Assembly (NCBI GenBank): GCA_965243165.1
Contig: OZ251535.1
Span: forward strand, 1,798,001-1,862,000
Source: CATQHD01 sp965243165
GTDB lineage: Bacteria > Actinomycetota > Acidimicrobiia > Spongiisociales > Spongiisociaceae
DNA: 64,000 nucleotides
Reading direction: 5' to 3'
The notes under the pieces were generated by a model. The model was not told the DNA's origin and did not search any database. It saw only the letters and a list, made by a program, of their open reading frames with translations. The translations under genes were made by a program, and so were the position numbers. Within the stretch, counting starts at the first letter, position 1, and each line of letters starts with the position of its first letter. Shown here piece after piece: positions 52,151 to 61,766 of the stretch.

Positions 52151-53173
52151 TCAAGCTGGTATGGACAGCATAATTGCTCTGTCATACAGGCTGTCGAATG
52201 TATCCATGATGGCATTCTCGTGGAGGTCCAAATAGTGATCGGTGGTTTGGAGGCTTATTTCTGAGTCCTTCAGGTACAAAGAATGATATACTACATCAGC
52301 CGTTGGCTTACTCTGCAGATCCAATTCCTTGAGAATGACATAGTCATGGGTAGCCAAGAAGATTTGGATACCCATGCTTTGGAGCTCCAGAAGTATAGTG
52401 ATAATTGACTTGAATAGTTTGGGATTTATGTTTGTCTCCGGTTCATCCCAGAAAAGGACCGATCCTTCGGATAAAGACCCGTTTTGTATGAGTAGATACA
52501 GTAGCCCTAGCTTGCGTATTCCCTCTGCCAGCAATGTAAACTCGAGATCGCCCCTCTTTCGAAGAAAGAACTCTTCTCCTTTCGTTACGATTTTGCCGTC
52601 CATTGCTTTCGATAACGAGTCCAGGAGTCTTTCACGCGTAATGTCTGACTGGCCTTTCAGAATCGGAAGGTGAGCTCGGTCGATTATATCGGCATATGTC
52701 TCTTCGATATGGATCTTCTTTTGTCCATATAATGAACGAAACACAGGTGCGCTGCCCAATATTTCTTCAGCAGGTATATATGTGCTTTCCATTGGGTGCT
52801 TGCACCAATCTTTAGCACCGATATTACGAATCGACCCGGCAGCATCGGTCCGGCCAGAAAAAGATATCCGTATCTTTATCGGATCGCGATGGATTTCCAC
52901 CTCGCATTTAGGCTGTCCCTGCCGCCGTTGAGCGAGACGACCGATCCTCCTGTCTGAAGGCAGAAACAGTCGGTTGAGCTTGTCGGCGAAGTTTTCCTGC
53001 GTCTTGCTTATATCGCAGGCGGCGTAGGCCGCTTTCATCAAGTGGGTCTTGCCCGTTCCGTTGGCGCCGGTCAGAACGTTGATGCCCGGCGACGGGGCGA
53101 AGTCGAGTTCCTCGAAGGCGGTGAACCGCTTGAGCCTGATCCGCGTGATCGCTCTGCTCGGTTGGTCCGGCAA
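52151..53173 (-). CDS. AAA15/AAA21-type ATP-binding protein (orphan, defence-like)
   Basis: 340 residues from a TTG with GGGAGA upstream. ABC-like ATPase of the OLD/AAA15 type: Walker A NVLTGANGTGKTHLMKA, an insert with KKIHIEETYADIIDRAHLPI, signature-like LLAEGIRKLGLLYLLI, Walker B VLFWDEPETNINP, and switch His in FLATHDYVILKEL. Proteins of this kind act in several phage-defence systems with a nuclease or TOPRIM partner; none is adjacent. The middle of the gene is AT-richer than flanking DNA. Confidence 0.85.
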   Translation of the reverse strand: MPDQPSRAITRIRLKRFTAFEELDFAPSPGINVLTGANGTGKTHLMKAAYAACDISKTQENFADKLNRLFLPSDRRIGRLAQRRQGQPKCEVEIHRDPIKIRISFSGRTDAAGSIRNIGAKDWCKHPMESTYIPAEEILGSAPVFRSLYGQKKIHIEETYADIIDRAHLPILKGQSDITRERLLDSLSKAMDGKIVTKGEEFFLRKRGDLEFTLLAEGIRKLGLLYLLIQNGSLSEGSVLFWDEPETNINPKLFKSIITILLELQSMGIQIFLATHDYVILKELDLQSKPTADVVYHSLYLKDSEISLQTTDHYLDLHENAIMDTFDSLYDRAIMLSIPA

Positions 53174-53239
53174 TGGGTCTCCCGTCTGCGCCGGCCCGAT
53201 TCTACATCTTCCGGGCGCCTGCTGCCCGCCGCCGGGGGG

Positions 53240-56056
53240 TCAGAGCACTTCACGCAGGAACTTGCCTGTGTACGAGCCGGGGGCTTCGGCCACCTGTTCG
53301 GGGGTTCCGCAGGCCACCACCCGGCCGCCTTCGTCTCCTCCTTCCGGGCCCATGTCGATGATCCAGTCGGCCGAGCGCACCACGTCCAGGTTGTGCTCGA
53401 TCACCACCGCCGTGTTGCCCCCGTCCACTAGGCGGTGCAGCACCTCCAAGAGCTTGCGGGTGTCCTCGAAGTGCAGGCCGGTGGTGGGTTCGTCGAGGAT
53501 GTAGAGGGTGCTGCCGGTGGCCCTCTTGCCCAGCTCGGAGGCGAGCTTCACCCGCTGCGCCTCCCCGCCGGAGAGGGTGGGGGCGGGCTGTCCGAGGCGG
53601 ATGTAACCGAGGCCGACGTCGTAGATGGTCTGCAGGATGCGGGCGGCGGGGGGCTGCGCCTCGAAGAACGAGAGCGCCTCTTCCACCGGCATGTCCAGGA
53701 CGTCGGCTATCGACGACCCCTTCCACCGCACCTCGAGGGTGTCCCGGTTGTAGCGGCGGCCCTCGCACACCTCGCACGGCACGTACACGTCGGGGAGGAA
53801 GTGCATTTCGATCTTGATGTTCCCGTCGCCCCGGCAGGCCTCGCAGCGCCCGCCCCGCACGTTGAACGAGAACCGCCCCGGCATATACCCCCGCGCCCTG
53901 GCCTCGGGCGTGGAGGCGAACAGCCCCCGGATGCGGTCGAACAGCTTGGTGTAGGTGGCGGGGTTGGAGCGGGGGGTGCGTCCGATGGGCGACTGGTCGA
54001 TGTCAATCACCTTGTCCAGATGGCCGGCCCCCTCGATCCGGCGGTGGCGCCCCGGCACCGCCCGGGCCCGGTGCAGCTTCTGGTGGAGGGCCTTGGACAG
54101 TATCTCCTGCACCAGGGACGACTTGCCGCTCCCCGACACCCCGGTTACGGCGATCAGCATGCCCAGCGGGAACTCCGCGTCGATCCGGCGGAGGTTGTTC
54201 TCGGCCGCCCCCACCACGGTGAGGGTGCGCCCGTCCCCCGGGCGGCGCTCCCCGGGGGTGGGGATGCGGCGGCGGCCGGCCAGGTAGTCGCCGGTCAGGG
54301 AGGACGGCTCGGAGACGACGTCGGACAGCCCCCCCTCCGCCACCAGGCGGCCGCCCCGCTCCCCCGCCCCCGGCCCCAGGTCGACGATGTGGTCGGCGGA
54401 GCGGATGGTCTCCTCGTCGTGCTCCACCACGATCAGGGTGTTTCCCAGGTCGCGCAGGCGCATCAGGGTCTCCAGAAGGCGGCGGTTGTCCCGTTGGTGG
54501 AGGCCGATGGAGGGCTCGTCGAGGACGTAGAGCACCCCCACCAGGCCCGACCCGATCTGGGTGGCCAGGCGGATGCGCTGGGCTTCCCCCCCGGAGAGGG
54601 TGGCCGCCCCCCGGTACAGGTTCAGGTATTCCAGCCCCACGTCCAGCAGGAACTGGAGGCGGGCGCGGACCTCCTTGAGCACCGGCCCGGCGATGGCGGC
54701 GTCGCGCTCCCCCAGCTCCAGGCCTTCCAGGGCGTCGAGCGTCCCCCGGATGGAGCGGCTGCTCAGCTCGAAGATGTCCAGGCCGCCCACCGTTACGGCC
54801 CGCGACATGGGGTTGAGGCGGGCGCCCCCGCACTCCGGGCAGGGCACCTCCCGCATGTATTCCTGGTAGTGGGAGCGGGCCGACTCCGATTCGGTCTGCT
54901 CGTGGCGGCGGCGCAGCACCGGGATCACCCCCTCGTAGGAGGCCCGGTAGCGCCTCCGCCGTCCGAAGCGGTTGGTGAAGGCCACCTTGATGGGGGTGCG
55001 GCCCGCCCCGTACAGCACCGCCCGCCGATGCTCGGGCGCCAGGGACGCGAAGGGGGCGTCGACGTCGAAGCCGAGCTCGTTGGCCAACCCGTCCAGCAGG
55101 TGGTGGAAGTAGCGGTTGCGGTTGCCCGCCCAGGGGGCGACGGCGCCGCCGGCTATCGACAGCTCGTCGTCGGGGATCACCAGCTGCGGATCGACCTCGA
55201 ACCTGGTTCCGATCCCCGAGCACCCCGGGCAGGCGCCGTAGGGGCTGTTGAAGGAGAAGGATCGGGGCTGGAGCTCGTCGAACGACAGGCTGCAGCCGCC
55301 GCAGGCCAGGTGCTGGCTGAAGGTCAGCTCCGGGCCGTCGATGATGTCCACCACCGCCACCCCCCCGGCCAGCTCCAGGGCGGTCTCGAGGGATTCGGTC
55401 AGCCGCCTGACCCCGCTGCGCCCGGCGATCAGCCGGTCCACCACCACCTCGACGGTGTGGGTGTAGTAGCGGTCGAGGCGGATGCTCCCCCCCAGGTCCA
55501 TGATCTCGCCGTCCACCCGGGCCCGGCTGAAACCCTGCCGGGACAGGTCGCGGAACAGCTCCTCGTATTCCCCCTTGCGGCCCTGCACCACCGGGGCCAG
55601 CACCTGGAAGCGGGCGCCCTCCTCGAAGGCGGCGATCTGGTCGACGATCTGCTGGGGGGTCTGGCGGGCCACCTCCCGCCCGCATTCGGGGCAGTGGGGC
55701 TGTCCGATCCGGGCGTAGAGCAGGCGCAGGTAGTCGTGGATCTCGGTGATGGTGCCGACCGTGGAGCGGGGGTTGCGGCTGGCGGTCTTCTGGTCGATGG
55801 AGATGGCCGGCGACAGGCCCTCGATGAAGTCCACGTCGGGCTTGTCCATCTGGCCGAGGAACTGCCGGGCGTAGGCCGACAGGCTCTCCACGTAGCGGCG
55901 CTGCCCCTCGGCGTAGATGGTGTCGAACGCCAGGCTCGATTTTCCGGAGCCGGACAGCCCGGTGAACACGATCAGCTGATCTCGGGGGAGCTCGATCGAT
56001 ACGTCCTGGAGGTTGTGCTCGCGGGCGCCGCGAACGACCAACTTGTCTCTCGTCAT
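53240..56056 (-). CDS. uvrA: UvrABC excinuclease subunit A
   Basis: Damage-recognition ATPase of nucleotide-excision repair. 938 residues from the ATG at 56056 (MTRDKLVVRGAREHNLQDVS). Two ABC ATPase modules: Walker A FTGLSGSGKSSLAFDTIYAE and VTGVSGSGKSSLVQEI; signatures TLSGGEAQRIRLATQIG and TLSGGEAQRVKLASELG; Walker B VLYVLDEPSIGLHQRD and LYILDEPTTGLHFED. Zinc Cys pairs HCPECGREV, ACPGCSGIG, CEACRGDGN and CEVCEGRRYN. The frame remains open upstream to 56620 but without family text. Confidence 0.98.
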   Translation of the reverse strand: MTRDKLVVRGAREHNLQDVSIELPRDQLIVFTGLSGSGKSSLAFDTIYAEGQRRYVESLSAYARQFLGQMDKPDVDFIEGLSPAISIDQKTASRNPRSTVGTITEIHDYLRLLYARIGQPHCPECGREVARQTPQQIVDQIAAFEEGARFQVLAPVVQGRKGEYEELFRDLSRQGFSRARVDGEIMDLGGSIRLDRYYTHTVEVVVDRLIAGRSGVRRLTESLETALELAGGVAVVDIIDGPELTFSQHLACGGCSLSFDELQPRSFSFNSPYGACPGCSGIGTRFEVDPQLVIPDDELSIAGGAVAPWAGNRNRYFHHLLDGLANELGFDVDAPFASLAPEHRRAVLYGAGRTPIKVAFTNRFGRRRRYRASYEGVIPVLRRRHEQTESESARSHYQEYMREVPCPECGGARLNPMSRAVTVGGLDIFELSSRSIRGTLDALEGLELGERDAAIAGPVLKEVRARLQFLLDVGLEYLNLYRGAATLSGGEAQRIRLATQIGSGLVGVLYVLDEPSIGLHQRDNRRLLETLMRLRDLGNTLIVVEHDEETIRSADHIVDLGPGAGERGGRLVAEGGLSDVVSEPSSLTGDYLAGRRRIPTPGERRPGDGRTLTVVGAAENNLRRIDAEFPLGMLIAVTGVSGSGKSSLVQEILSKALHQKLHRARAVPGRHRRIEGAGHLDKVIDIDQSPIGRTPRSNPATYTKLFDRIRGLFASTPEARARGYMPGRFSFNVRGGRCEACRGDGNIKIEMHFLPDVYVPCEVCEGRRYNRDTLEVRWKGSSIADVLDMPVEEALSFFEAQPPAARILQTIYDVGLGYIRLGQPAPTLSGGEAQRVKLASELGKRATGSTLYILDEPTTGLHFEDTRKLLEVLHRLVDGGNTAVVIEHNLDVVRSADWIIDMGPEGGDEGGRVVACGTPEQVAEAPGSYTGKFLREVL

Positions 56057-56321
56057 CGCAAACCCGTGTCTGTTGCGGGGGTGTCTGTTGCGGGGGGAAG
56101 CAGGGCGGCCGAACGATTGTAATGACCCCCTCGATTCGTTCATTCTGAGCGCCGGGCTGCTTCGGAGGCCCCGGCCCCCCGCGCCCGCCTGCGAGGGGCT
56201 ATCCTCGGCCGCAGGTCCGAGAAACACAGGCCGGGCGCGGCTTGGGGCCGAGGTCCGCGGACCCGGCGCATGGACGGCCTGCGAGGGCGGATTCGCGAAA
56301 CATGGAGAGGAGAAAATCGTC

Positions 56322-57791
56322 ATGACCGGCAACCGGCCAGGACAACCGCAGCCGATGGTGGTGAACCGGAGGAGGTTCCTGCAGCTGATCGGAGCGGGCG
56401 GCGCCGCCGCTTTCCTCGCCTCCTGCGGCAGCTCGGCGGAAACGACCACCACGAGGCCGGCCGCAACCGCGGCCGCCGCGGACGGAACGGAGGCGCCTAC
56501 GACCACCGCCGCTCCGCGGCCCGTCTCGCTGGACTTCTGGCTTCCGGGCGGATCGGACCCGTTCTGCGGGGCGTTCCGCACCGTGGGGGACAACTTCGCC
56601 GCCTCGGGTTCCGGCATCACGATCAGGGAGGTGCTGTGCGGGGTGGGCCAGGACGAGAACTACTCCGAGCGCATCCTGGCCAGCCTGGCCGCCGGGGACC
56701 CCCCGGACGCGGTCATCATCTGGAGCCCGCCGGTGGTGCTGGCCCCCCGCGGCGCCTGGATGGCGTTGGACGGCCTGATGGCCGCCTCCACCTACTCGCA
56801 GGAGTCCAACTGGCCGGAAGGCGTGCTGAGCTCCTGCCGCTGGGAGGGCCAGATCTACGGCCTCCCCGCCACCGCCAGCTCCTACGGCATCTTCTACAAC
56901 GAGGAGCTGCTGGAGAGCAAAGGCATACCGACCGCCCGGGAAGACTTCCCCCAGACCTGGGACGACCTGAAGGCCATGTCGGCGGAGTTCGTCGAGTGGG
57001 ACGGGGACACCCTGGTCTCGGCGGGGTTCATCCCCCCCTACGACGCCATCGAGAGCGCCATCTGGTCGGCGACCAACGGCGGCGTGCTCTACGACGCCGA
57101 CTCCCAGCGGGTCGCGCTCGCCTCGGACCAGAACATCGAGATGCTGGACTACGGGCTCCAGTGGCTCAACGAGCAGTACAAGGGCGACTGGGTGGCCCTC
57201 ACCGCCTCGGGCAACTTCATCGGCGGCGGGTACGTGGACGACCAGGGCCGGCCCCCGGCCTTCCATGCGGGCAACCACGCCGCCCTGGTCAACGGATTCT
57301 GGTTCGCCTCCGACATATACGGGGTGGAGTTCGACGGCTGGGAGCAGTGGAACGTGGCGCAGTTCCCGGTCGGCCCCAGCGGGAGCTCGACGGCTTCCGG
57401 CTTCTGGCCCAACTGGTGCGCCGTCCCCGCCGGAACGCCCAACCCCGAGGCCGCCTTCGCCTGGCTGGACTATCTGGTGGTCGAAGGCATGCGGGAATGG
57501 TTCAGCCAGGTGCCGGACATCCCCACCAACCGCCAGGCCCCGGACGACCTCTTCCCCCAGGCGATAGCCGACCAGCGGGGGGACGAGTTCGCCTCCGACA
57601 TAACCCGTTTCTTCACCGCCCAGCTGGAAGTGGCCGCCCCCATGTGGACCTGCCCGGTGCAGGACTTCCTGCACGACCGCATGAGCGAGGCGATCGATGC
57701 GGTGATGCTCAAGACGGCCACCCCCAGGGAGGCGCTGACGACCGCCCAGGAAGAGACCCAGGCCGAACTCGACAAACTCCTGGCGGGTTGA
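56322..57791 (+). CDS. Carbohydrate ABC transporter substrate-binding lipoprotein
   Basis: 489 residues from the ATG at 56322 with GAGAGGAG upstream. N-terminus has a twin-arginine-like NRRRFLQLIGAGGAAAFLAS followed by lipobox Cys (FLASCG), then a Thr/Ala linker. SBP_bac_1 type domain: FWLPGGSDPF, LASLAAGDPPDAVIIWSP, GLPATASSYGIFYNEELLES, and hinge-side NGFWFASDIYG. Ligand is a sugar or polyol by family and operon context. First gene of the 56-62 kb operon; the 265-bp upstream gap to uvrA must carry the promoter, but no clear boxes were seen. Confidence 0.93.
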   Translation: MTGNRPGQPQPMVVNRRRFLQLIGAGGAAAFLASCGSSAETTTTRPAATAAAADGTEAPTTTAAPRPVSLDFWLPGGSDPFCGAFRTVGDNFAASGSGITIREVLCGVGQDENYSERILASLAAGDPPDAVIIWSPPVVLAPRGAWMALDGLMAASTYSQESNWPEGVLSSCRWEGQIYGLPATASSYGIFYNEELLESKGIPTAREDFPQTWDDLKAMSAEFVEWDGDTLVSAGFIPPYDAIESAIWSATNGGVLYDADSQRVALASDQNIEMLDYGLQWLNEQYKGDWVALTASGNFIGGGYVDDQGRPPAFHAGNHAALVNGFWFASDIYGVEFDGWEQWNVAQFPVGPSGSSTASGFWPNWCAVPAGTPNPEAAFAWLDYLVVEGMREWFSQVPDIPTNRQAPDDLFPQAIADQRGDEFASDITRFFTAQLEVAAPMWTCPVQDFLHDRMSEAIDAVMLKTATPREALTTAQEETQAELDKLLAG

Positions 57792-57813
57792 CCCGCCCCC
57801 GAGGGGGTCGCGG

Positions 57814-58719
57814 ATGAACAGGCTGCGGCAGCCCGGCGCCAAGCTGGGCCGCCGCGAGGCTTTGGCCGGGTTGCTCTTCATATCGCCCTGGCTGATCGCC
57901 TTGGCGGTTTTCCACCTCTACCCGATCGGCGCCGCCGCCTACCTGTCTTTCACCGATTACGACGTCCTGAGCCCCCCCGAATGGGCGGGGGCGGCCAACT
58001 ACACGGAGATGTGGAACGACCGCGCGGTGTGGCTGGCCGCCCGCAACAGCCTGTTCTACGCCCTGCTGTCGGTGCCGATCGGCCTGGCCGCCTCGCTGGT
58101 GCTGGCGCTGCTGTTGAACCGGCCCGTGCGGGGAATCGGCGTCCACCGCACCCTCTTCTACATGCCCGCCGTCGTCCCTCCGGTGGCCGGAACGATCGTC
58201 TTCCTCCTGCTGATGCAGCCCCAGTCGGGGCTGTTGAACACGGCGATCGAAGCGGTCGGCCTCGACGGGCCGGCCTGGTTCCTGGACCCCAGATGGTCCA
58301 AGTGGGGGCTGATCCTCCTGAGCCTGTGGGGGGTGGGGGCGGCGACGCTGATCTTCCTGGCCGGTCTGCAGGAGATCCCCCAGTCACTGCTCGAGGCGGC
58401 CTCCATCGACGGGGCGGGCCCCTGGCAGCGCTTCTTCCGGGTCACGCTCCCCCTGCTCACCCCGGTGATCCTCTTCAACCTGGTGATAGGGGTGATCTAC
58501 TCCTTCCAGGTCTTCGACGCGGCGATGGTGGTGGGGGGGCCGACCGGCGAACCCAACGGATCCACCCTCATGTACATGGTGCTCATCTACCGGTCGGCCT
58601 TCAGGTACTTCGACATGGGGTACGCCTCCGCCCAGGCGATGGTGCTGTTCCTGGTCATCCTGGGGGTCACCGCCGCCATCTTCGGGACCACCCGGCGCTG
58701 GGTGTACGAGGGCATCTGA
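57814..58719 (+). CDS. Carbohydrate ABC transporter permease (MalF/UgpA type)
   Basis: 301 residues, six membrane segments beginning LLFISPWLIALAVFHLYPIG. The EAA loop that docks the ATPase is SLLEAASIDGAGPWQRFFRV. GAG-ending start region GAGGGGG precedes the ATG. Partner of the permease downstream; no ATPase subunit gene is in the operon, so a shared MsmK/UgpC-like ATPase encoded elsewhere is likely. Confidence 0.94.
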   Translation: MNRLRQPGAKLGRREALAGLLFISPWLIALAVFHLYPIGAAAYLSFTDYDVLSPPEWAGAANYTEMWNDRAVWLAARNSLFYALLSVPIGLAASLVLALLLNRPVRGIGVHRTLFYMPAVVPPVAGTIVFLLLMQPQSGLLNTAIEAVGLDGPAWFLDPRWSKWGLILLSLWGVGAATLIFLAGLQEIPQSLLEAASIDGAGPWQRFFRVTLPLLTPVILFNLVIGVIYSFQVFDAAMVVGGPTGEPNGSTLMYMVLIYRSAFRYFDMGYASAQAMVLFLVILGVTAAIFGTTRRWVYEGI

Positions 58720-58753
58720 TGAGCCGCCGCCGCGCCGGGAGGAGGGCCGCTCC

Positions 58754-59671
58754 GTGAGGGCGGTCCGGCCTTCGGCCGTCTTCCGGCGGGAGGAAGAGAA
58801 AGGCGGCGGCCCGGTCGGCGGGGCCCCGTCCTTCGCCAAGAAGGGGGGCCTGCTGCGGCAGACGGGGTGGCACCTGGTGCTCGGCGCCCTGTCGGTCTGC
58901 TTCGCCATCCCGCTGCTCTGGATGCTGAGCGCGGCCCTGAAGGAAAACCGGGAGATATTCACCGTTCCCGTCCAGTGGCTGCCGGAAACCCTGCGGTGGG
59001 GGAACTTCGCCGAGGTCCTGAGCTATCCGGGGTTCCCCTTCCTCCGCTTCTTCTCGAACAGCCTGTTCTACGCCGGCCTCGTGACCGCAGGGACGGTGCT
59101 GTCCTGCGCCCTGGTGGGGTACGGGTTCGCCCGCCTGCGCTTCCCGGGCCGAAACGTCCTGTTCGCGCTCACCCTGTCCACCATGATGGTCCCCTATGTG
59201 GTTACCTTCATCCCCACCTTCCTGCTGTTCAAGCGGCTCGGGGTGCTGGGCACCTACATACCGCTGATCGCGCCCGCCTTCTTCGCCGAGGCGTTCTTCA
59301 TCTTCCTGATGCGCCAGTTCTTCCGCGGCCTGCCCCGGGATCTGGACGACGCCGCCCGGGTGGACGGCGCGGGCGAGTTCCGCATCTTCTGGCAGATAAT
59401 GCTCCCTCTGGTCAAGCCGGCCCTGGTGGTGATGGCCGTCTTCACCTTCGTCTGGACCTGGCACGACTTCTTCCGTCCGCTGATCTACCTGTCGGATCCG
59501 GACCAGTTCCCCCTCTCGCTCGGGCTGTTCTCCTTCCGGGGGCGGCGCCTCACCGAATGGCACCTGATGATGGCGGCCGCTACCTTGATGACCGCCCCTC
59601 TGGTGCTCCTGTTCGCGGTGGCGCAGAAGTACTTCGTCCAGGGTATGAAGATGTTCGGGATCAAGGGGTGA
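58754..59671 (+). CDS. Carbohydrate ABC transporter permease (MalG/UgpE type)
   Basis: 305 residues from a GTG at 58754 with GGAGGG 7 bp upstream. Six membrane segments; EAA loop DLDDAARVDGAGEFRIFWQI; C-terminal YFVQGMKMFGIKG is the usual ending of MalG-type permeases. About 35 N-terminal residues are polar and cytoplasmic. Pairs with the preceding permease. Confidence 0.94.
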   Translation: MRAVRPSAVFRREEEKGGGPVGGAPSFAKKGGLLRQTGWHLVLGALSVCFAIPLLWMLSAALKENREIFTVPVQWLPETLRWGNFAEVLSYPGFPFLRFFSNSLFYAGLVTAGTVLSCALVGYGFARLRFPGRNVLFALTLSTMMVPYVVTFIPTFLLFKRLGVLGTYIPLIAPAFFAEAFFIFLMRQFFRGLPRDLDDAARVDGAGEFRIFWQIMLPLVKPALVVMAVFTFVWTWHDFFRPLIYLSDPDQFPLSLGLFSFRGRRLTEWHLMMAAATLMTAPLVLLFAVAQKYFVQGMKMFGIKG

Positions 59672-59726
59672 GGAGGGCGGCGGGCCGCATGCAGCTGTTT
59701 ACAGGCGAGAATCGAGGAGGCGATCT

Positions 59727-60848
59727 ATGAGCGGAGCTCTGGGCTTGGGGGTGATCGGGCTGGGCAGCGTGTTCGAGCCCTACGCGGCGGCGATCCGGGA
59801 GCTGCGGGCGGAGGGCCTGCTCCGGGTGGCCCGCACCTGCGACATCGTTCCCGAACGGGCCGGGGAGGCGGAACGCTTCCTGTACGAGGGGGCGCCGTTC
59901 AGCGCCGACTACCGGGATGTGATCGCCGACCCGGCGGTGGAGGCGGTGCTGATCCTCACCGCCATGCCGCACCACGGCCCCATCGCCCTCGAAGCCCTTC
60001 GGGCCGGCAAGCACGTCCTGGTGGAGAAGCCCATGGCGGTCGACCTCGAAACGGCCGGGAAGATCATCGAGGAGGCAGACCGGGGGAATTCGGTGCTGAT
60101 ATGCGCTCCGAGCGTGATCCTCAGCCCCACCTACCAGGCGATATGGAAACGGGTGGTGCACAACGGGGAGATCGGGCGGGTGGACCTGGCGCGGGGCCGC
60201 TACGGATGGTCCGGGCCGACCTGGGGGAAGTGGTACTACCAGGCGGGCGGCGGCCCGGTGTTCGACCTCGGCGTGTACAACCTGATGTCGCTGACCGGCC
60301 TGCTCGGCCCGGTGGAGCGGGTGGCCGCCTTCGCCGGCACCGCCGAACCCCGGCGGGTGGTGGACGGCGAGGAGATGGAATCCGCCGTCTGGGACAACTA
60401 CCAGATCATGCTCGACTTCGGGTCGGCCTGCTTCGCGGTCGTGACCACCGGTTTCACCATGCAGAGCTACCGGTCGCCGGCGCTGGAGCTGTACGGGAGC
60501 GAAGGGGTGGTCCAGATGATGGGCGACGACTGGGGCCCCGACGGGTACGAGATGTGGACCAACCGGTTCGGCGCCTGGTCGGTGCATGCCGAGACCGATC
60601 CGGTCTGGGACTGGACGGCGGGCCTGCGCCATCTGGTGGAGGTTGTCGACGGAGCGCCGCAGCTCATGGCGCCCCGCCACGCCTACCACGTCCTGGAGGT
60701 CATGCTCAAGACGGACGAAGCGGCCCGCACCGGGAAGGCGCAGACCGTCTCCAGCACCCTCGGCCCCATCCCCTACGACCCGGCCTCGATCGCGCTGGAG
60801 AGCTCACACCCCGTCCACGACCACCGCATCCTCCGCGCCGAGGAGTAG
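59727..60848 (+). CDS. Gfo/Idh/MocA-family NAD(P)-dependent oxidoreductase
   Basis: 373 residues; GAGGAGG precedes the ATG. N-terminal Rossmann fold LGVIGLGSVFEPYAAAI, the conserved EKPMAVDLETAG Lys-Pro motif (about residue 95), and the C-terminal beta-sheet domain with the GGGPVFDLGVYNLMSLTGLL catalytic Asp/Tyr region. Such enzymes oxidise or reduce sugar or inositol carbons. It probably starts catabolism of the solute imported by the upstream transporter; substrate not determined. Confidence 0.92.
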   Translation: MSGALGLGVIGLGSVFEPYAAAIRELRAEGLLRVARTCDIVPERAGEAERFLYEGAPFSADYRDVIADPAVEAVLILTAMPHHGPIALEALRAGKHVLVEKPMAVDLETAGKIIEEADRGNSVLICAPSVILSPTYQAIWKRVVHNGEIGRVDLARGRYGWSGPTWGKWYYQAGGGPVFDLGVYNLMSLTGLLGPVERVAAFAGTAEPRRVVDGEEMESAVWDNYQIMLDFGSACFAVVTTGFTMQSYRSPALELYGSEGVVQMMGDDWGPDGYEMWTNRFGAWSVHAETDPVWDWTAGLRHLVEVVDGAPQLMAPRHAYHVLEVMLKTDEAARTGKAQTVSSTLGPIPYDPASIALESSHPVHDHRILRAEE

Positions 60849-60854
60849 GTGGGT

Positions 60855-61754
60855 ATGGCGGCGGCCGAGCAGCCCGGCGCGGCCCGGAGGAGGCCTTCTC
60901 CCCGCCCCGTCTTCGATCGGGCGGCGGCCGTCCCCCGCCGCGAAGCCGCCCTGCACCTGTGGGGCGACGAAGAGGCCGGCTACGTGGGCGACCGCATCTA
61001 CGTTTCATCGGATCTCATCCACCTGATCGAGTTCTCCCTCCCGCCGGGCGGCCGTTTCACCCACTCCGACCTCAACCGCACCGTGTTCGCCGCCGACGAG
61101 GTGCTGTACGTGGCGGAGGGAGAGATGCTGCTGGTGAACCCCGAAACCGGGGAGGCGGCCCGGGCCCGGCCGGGCGAGGCGGTGTTCTTCCGGCGCGACA
61201 CCTGGCACCATGCGGTCAACCGAAGCCCCGGCCGGCCCCTGCGGGTGCTCGAGCTGTTCGCCCCTCCCCCGGCCGCCGGGGCGTCGTCCGCCTACGCCCG
61301 CACCCGGCCCTACCTGTCGGAGCTTCGGTACGGGGACGACCGCCTGCTGGGGCGGTGGCCGGCGGCCAAGGCGGAGCGCGACCGGCGGCGTTCGTTCCGG
61401 GTCGTGGGCGAGGACGGCCTGCTGTGGAGGATGGACCGCCCGGACGACGACCTGCTGATCGGCCTGATCGCCTCCACCGAACACCTGACCGCCGGGCGCG
61501 CCTGGCTGCCTCCGGGTTGCCGGAGCGGGGTGCGCAGCCACGGCGGGGACGCCGCCCTGGTCGTCCTGTCCGGCGTGCTGGCGGTGTTCCTGCCGGAGGC
61601 CGGGCAGCCTCCCTCCTGGTTCGAGCTGGAGGCCGGGGACGGTTTCTACGCCCCGGCCGGAACCCGCTACCAGTGCTTCGCCCCCGGTTCGGAAACGGCC
61701 GAGTTCCTGTTCGGCGCCGCGCCCCGTTACCTTCCGGAACCGGGCGGGGATTGA
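60855..61754 (+). CDS. Bicupin protein
   Basis: 299 residues from the ATG at 60855. Two cupin-like barrels: the first around FTHSDLNRTVFAADEVLYVA and VFFRRDTWHHAVN, the second around WLPPGCRSGVRSHGGDAALV and GDGFYAPAGTRYQCFA. Candidate metal ligands are His in FTHSD and WHH; the second barrel keeps SHGGD. Possibly a sugar isomerase, or a sensor of a catabolic intermediate. Position between oxidoreductase and kinase suggests the same pathway. Confidence 0.8.
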   Translation: MAAAEQPGAARRRPSPRPVFDRAAAVPRREAALHLWGDEEAGYVGDRIYVSSDLIHLIEFSLPPGGRFTHSDLNRTVFAADEVLYVAEGEMLLVNPETGEAARARPGEAVFFRRDTWHHAVNRSPGRPLRVLELFAPPPAAGASSAYARTRPYLSELRYGDDRLLGRWPAAKAERDRRRSFRVVGEDGLLWRMDRPDDDLLIGLIASTEHLTAGRAWLPPGCRSGVRSHGGDAALVVLSGVLAVFLPEAGQPPSWFELEAGDGFYAPAGTRYQCFAPGSETAEFLFGAAPRYLPEPGGD

Positions 61755-61766
61755 GGGATTGAGGGA

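Noticed and set aside
53435..56122. 895-residue plus-strand open frame opposite uvrA
   Set aside because: Antisense shadow of uvrA; no motifs.
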